Below are positions 13,511 through 16,293 of a stretch of 16,293 nt of DNA, piece by piece. Each line of letters opens with the position of its first letter. The stretch's first letter is position 1. Source of the DNA: Elusimicrobia bacterium RIFCSPLOWO2_01_FULL_54_10 (GTDB taxonomy: Bacteria > Elusimicrobiota > Elusimicrobia > 2-02-FULL-39-32); assembly GCA_001799975.1 (NCBI GenBank), contig MGUQ01000007.1, positions 23,227 through 39,519 on the forward strand, in the 5' to 3' direction. A program made the position numbers and the translations under genes. The notes under the pieces are model-generated. The model was given only the letters and a program-made list of their open reading frames with translations, was not told the DNA's origin and made no database searches.

Positions 13511-16293
13511 AAAGTCTTTTCTTAGAAACCCTGGCCAAAAAAGTCCTGGTTTTAGACGGGGCCATGGGCACCAATTTGCAGACGCAAAACTTGACCCCGG
13601 AAGATTTCGGCGGCAAGGACGGCTGCAACGAATACCTCATCCTGACCAAGCCGGAAGCCGTGGAGAAAGTGCACGATTCTTTCTTTAAGGCGGGCTGTGA
13701 CGCAGTGGAAACCGATACTTTCGGCTCCTCCCGAATTGTTCTGGCAGAATATGACCTTCAGGACCACGCCATTGAACTGAACCGCAAGGCTGCGGAACTG
13801 GCGCGCAAGGTGGCGCAGAAATATCACACGCCCGAAAAACCCCGGTTTGTTATCGGTTCCATAGGCCCCACCACAAAACTGCCCACTCTGGGACACATTG
13901 CCTTTGAGCCGATGTACGAGGCTTATTTTGAGCAGGTGACAGGCCTGCTTGAAGGCGGCGTGGACGCGCTCCTCATAGAAACCTGCCAGGACATCCTCCA
14001 AACGAAGATTGCCGTGATTGCCGCAAATGATGTGATGCAAAAGGGCGGCAAACGCGTGCCCATCATGACGCAGATCACAGTGGAGCAGTTCGGAACCATG
14101 CTTCTGGGAACGGAAGCCTCTGCCGCTTATACGGCCCTCGAAATGATGCCCATCGACGTGATTGGCATGAACTGCGCCACCGGCCCCAAAGAGATGATTG
14201 AAAACGTAAAATACCTCACTCGCTATTCCCGCATGCCCGTATCCATTCTGCCGAACGCCGGCCTCCCCGAAAATGTCGGCGGCCATGCGCATTACAAACT
14301 CACGCCCAAAGAGTTGGCCGACTATCACGAAATGTTTGTGAAAGAGCTGGGCGTGAGCATTGTGGGCGGCTGCTGCGGCACCACGCCGGAGCATTTGGAG
14401 GCAGTGGTGAAGCGCGTGGGCTCTCTGGCGCCCAAGAAGCGCGAAATTTTAGAAGAACGCCCGGCCTCGAGCCTTTATCAGGCTGTGACATACAAGCAGG
14501 AACCTCCGCCCATGATGGTGGGCGAGCGCACCAACGCCAACGGCAGCAAGAAGTTCAAACAGCTGCTAGAGCGCGAAGATTATGACGGTATCGTAGCCAT
14601 GGGCAAGGAAGCGGTGGCTGAAGGCTCGCATATGATCGACGTCTGCTGCGCCTATGTGGGCCGGGACGAAGTCAAAGACACCATCGAAGTCATCACTCGG
14701 CTAAACCAGCAGGTCACCGTGCCGATCATGGTGGACTCCACGGAAGCTCCCGTCATTGAAGAGGCCTTGAAGCGCATCAGCGGCAAGCCTGTGATCAATT
14801 CCATTAATCTGGAAGACGGCGAAGAGCGCATGAAGAAAATCTGCCCCATGGCCAAGCGTTACGGTGCGGGCTTGATTGCGCTCACCATCGATGAGAAGGG
14901 CATGGCCAAAGACCGCGCCAAGAAGCTGGAAATCGCGGAGAGGATTTACAAGCTGGCCACGGAGAAGTACGGCATCCGGGGAGAAGACCTGTTTTTTGAC
15001 ACACTCACCTTTACGCTCGGAAGTGGCGACGCGGAGTTTAGGAACGCGGGCATTGAGACGATTGAGGCTATCCGCGAGATCAAGAAAAAACTTCCCAAAG
15101 TCAAAACCATTTTGGGGCTTTCCAACATTTCTTTCGGACTGGACCCGGATTCCCGCCATGTTTTAAACAGCGTTTTCCTGCACTATGCCATGGAGGCGGG
15201 GCTGGATTCGGCCATCGTGCACGCTTCCAAGATCATTCCGCTTTACAAGATTGACGAAGAAACCCGTGAGATTACGCGGCGGCTTGTTTTCAACGAATCC
15301 AAAGACGGCCTGGATCCGCTTCATGACTTCATCGCGCATTTTGAAAAGAGAAAAGGACTTGTCAAGAAAGAAATTGTGGCTGCTTCCTCCCGGCCCTTGG
15401 AAGAACGCTTGAAACACCGGATTATTGACGGGGACCGCAACGGGATGGATAATGATCTGGAGTCAGCGCTCAAAAAATACAAGCCGCTCGACATCATCAA
15501 TACCCACCTGATGGACGGCATGAAAGTGGTGGGGGAACTGTTTGGATCGGGCAAAATGCAGCTGCCCTTTGTGCTCCAATCCGCCGAAGTCATGAAAAAG
15601 GCCGTGGCCTATCTGGAACCTTTAATGGATAAAGTGGCTGGAAGCGAAAAGGGGCGAATTGTGCTTGCCACCGTGAAAGGCGACGTGCATGACATCGGCA
15701 AAAATCTGGTGGACATCATCTTGACCAACAACGGCTACAAGGTCTTCAATTTGGGCATCAAGCAGTCCATCGAGTCCATCTTGAGCGCGGCTGAAGAGCA
15801 TAAGGCGCATGCCATCGGTCTCTCCGGCCTGCTGGTGAAGTCCACACTTGTGATGAAGGAAGATTTGGAGGAAATGCGGCGTCGAGGTATTTCCATCCCG
15901 GTCATTTGCGGCGGAGCGGCCTTGACGAGGCAATATGTGGAGGAAAATCTTCGGGCGGTCTATGAAGGCCAGGTCTTTTATGGGCAGGATGCCTTCTCCG
16001 GGCTGCATGTGATGAATGAACTCACGCAGGGAAATAGCGGAGCAGCGCCTCAACCGAAAAAGGCCCGTCCTAAAACGTCAGTTGCCGTCGCGCAGGCTCC
16101 GGCGGTGCAGGTGCCCAAGAGATCGGATGTTTCCATCACAAATCCTATCCCGAAGCCGCCGTTCTGGGGTTACAAGATCCTCAAAAACATTCCGCTTTCC
16201 AAAATATACCCTTACATCAACAAAACTGCGCTTTTTAAAGGCCAATGGCAGTTCAAGCAGGCGGGTTTGTCGGACGCGGACTATGAAAAGATT
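13507..16293 (+). CDS. metH: Cobalamin-dependent methionine synthase, N-terminal 929 codons (runs off the window)
   Basis: Transfers a methyl group from methyl-tetrahydrofolate through B12 to homocysteine, giving methionine. Modules are in the usual order. The homocysteine domain (about 1-305) carries zinc ligands Cys223 (MNCATGP), Cys289 and Cys290 (GGCCGTTPEH). The pterin domain starts near GERTN (339-343) and contains VDSTE and SINLEDGEERM. The B12 cap and B12 domain carry DVHDIG (726-731), where His728 is the lower cobalt ligand, plus GLSGLL and CGGAAL. A Pro/Ala/Lys-rich linker (about 840-875) leads into the start of the reactivation domain (KPPFWGYK, KTALFKGQWQFKQAG). The frame stays open to the last base. 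Start ATG overlaps the lspA stop (ATGA), with a GGAG 11 bases upstream. The C-terminal part of the reactivation domain lies outside the window. Confidence 0.97.
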   Translation, partial: MKSLFLETLAKKVLVLDGAMGTNLQTQNLTPEDFGGKDGCNEYLILTKPEAVEKVHDSFFKAGCDAVETDTFGSSRIVLAEYDLQDHAIELNRKAAELARKVAQKYHTPEKPRFVIGSIGPTTKLPTLGHIAFEPMYEAYFEQVTGLLEGGVDALLIETCQDILQTKIAVIAANDVMQKGGKRVPIMTQITVEQFGTMLLGTEASAAYTALEMMPIDVIGMNCATGPKEMIENVKYLTRYSRMPVSILPNAGLPENVGGHAHYKLTPKELADYHEMFVKELGVSIVGGCCGTTPEHLEAVVKRVGSLAPKKREILEERPASSLYQAVTYKQEPPPMMVGERTNANGSKKFKQLLEREDYDGIVAMGKEAVAEGSHMIDVCCAYVGRDEVKDTIEVITRLNQQVTVPIMVDSTEAPVIEEALKRISGKPVINSINLEDGEERMKKICPMAKRYGAGLIALTIDEKGMAKDRAKKLEIAERIYKLATEKYGIRGEDLFFDTLTFTLGSGDAEFRNAGIETIEAIREIKKKLPKVKTILGLSNISFGLDPDSRHVLNSVFLHYAMEAGLDSAIVHASKIIPLYKIDEETREITRRLVFNESKDGLDPLHDFIAHFEKRKGLVKKEIVAASSRPLEERLKHRIIDGDRNGMDNDLESALKKYKPLDIINTHLMDGMKVVGELFGSGKMQLPFVLQSAEVMKKAVAYLEPLMDKVAGSEKGRIVLATVKGDVHDIGKNLVDIILTNNGYKVFNLGIKQSIESILSAAEEHKAHAIGLSGLLVKSTLVMKEDLEEMRRRGISIPVICGGAALTRQYVEENLRAVYEGQVFYGQDAFSGLHVMNELTQGNSGAAPQPKKARPKTSVAVAQAPAVQVPKRSDVSITNPIPKPPFWGYKILKNIPLSKIYPYINKTALFKGQWQFKQAGLSDADYEKI

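Noticed and set aside
13552..14394. Minus-strand open frame of 280 codons opposite metH
   Set aside because: Antisense of the conserved homocysteine-binding domain of metH; no recognisable motifs and no ribosome site.

Overview
The window reads as a chromosomal segment of a Gram-negative-type bacterium at roughly 50% GC. It carries a lipoprotein signal peptidase, a HrcA/CIRCE-type heat-shock operator and B12-dependent methionine synthesis. The lineage cannot be fixed from the sequence alone. A deep-branching or uncultivated group such as Omnitrophota or a relative is a guess, based on the unusual gene order, the Thermotoga-type maltosyltransferase and the GroEL tail. Almost everything is housekeeping or metabolic. 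There is no CRISPR array, no intact mobile element and no rRNA or tRNA gene.

Layout. (1) At 1-428 (-) lies the N-terminal part of argininosuccinate synthase, transcribed out of the window. (2) At 481-769 (+) lies the decayed C-terminal end of a DUF2075-type helicase/ATPase gene, with one frameshift and one nonsense codon. (3) At 838-4292 (+) a three-gene unit encodes a DegT-family sugar aminotransferase, a gamma-carbonic-anhydrase-like hexapeptide protein and a GH13 enzyme of the Thermotoga maltosyltransferase type. (4) At 4268-5155 (-) a family 2 glycosyltransferase converges on the GH13 gene, with overlapping 3' ends. (5) At 5328-7296 (+) sits the groES-groEL operon, behind a consensus sigma-70 promoter and two CIRCE-like operators, closed by a Rho-independent terminator. 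(6) From 7398 to the window end (+) a tightly packed operon runs yggS-proC-yggU-mtnA-ileS-lspA-metH. Four of its junctions are 4-base stop/start overlaps and the other two gaps are 24 and 14 bases.

How the genes work together. The last operon groups PLP homeostasis and proline synthesis (yggS, proC) with methionine metabolism (mtnA, metH) and the common ileS-lspA pair. The aminotransferase, GH13 and GT2 genes suggest local sugar or glycan metabolism, but no pathway can be assigned.

The most interesting signals are regulatory or evolutionary. Three genes (argG, GT2, yggS) have a -10 box 6-11 bases before their ATG and no Shine-Dalgarno, which suggests leaderless or near-leaderless mRNAs. The GT2 and groES promoters are divergent and share almost the same -35 hexamer. 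There is a second, degenerate CIRCE in the groES leader. mtnA seems to start at a CTG overlapping the yggU stop codon. The editing domain of ileS is markedly AT-richer than the rest of the gene. The GH13 enzyme has lost the arginine that is normally invariant two residues before its nucleophile. I see no clearly new multi-gene system.
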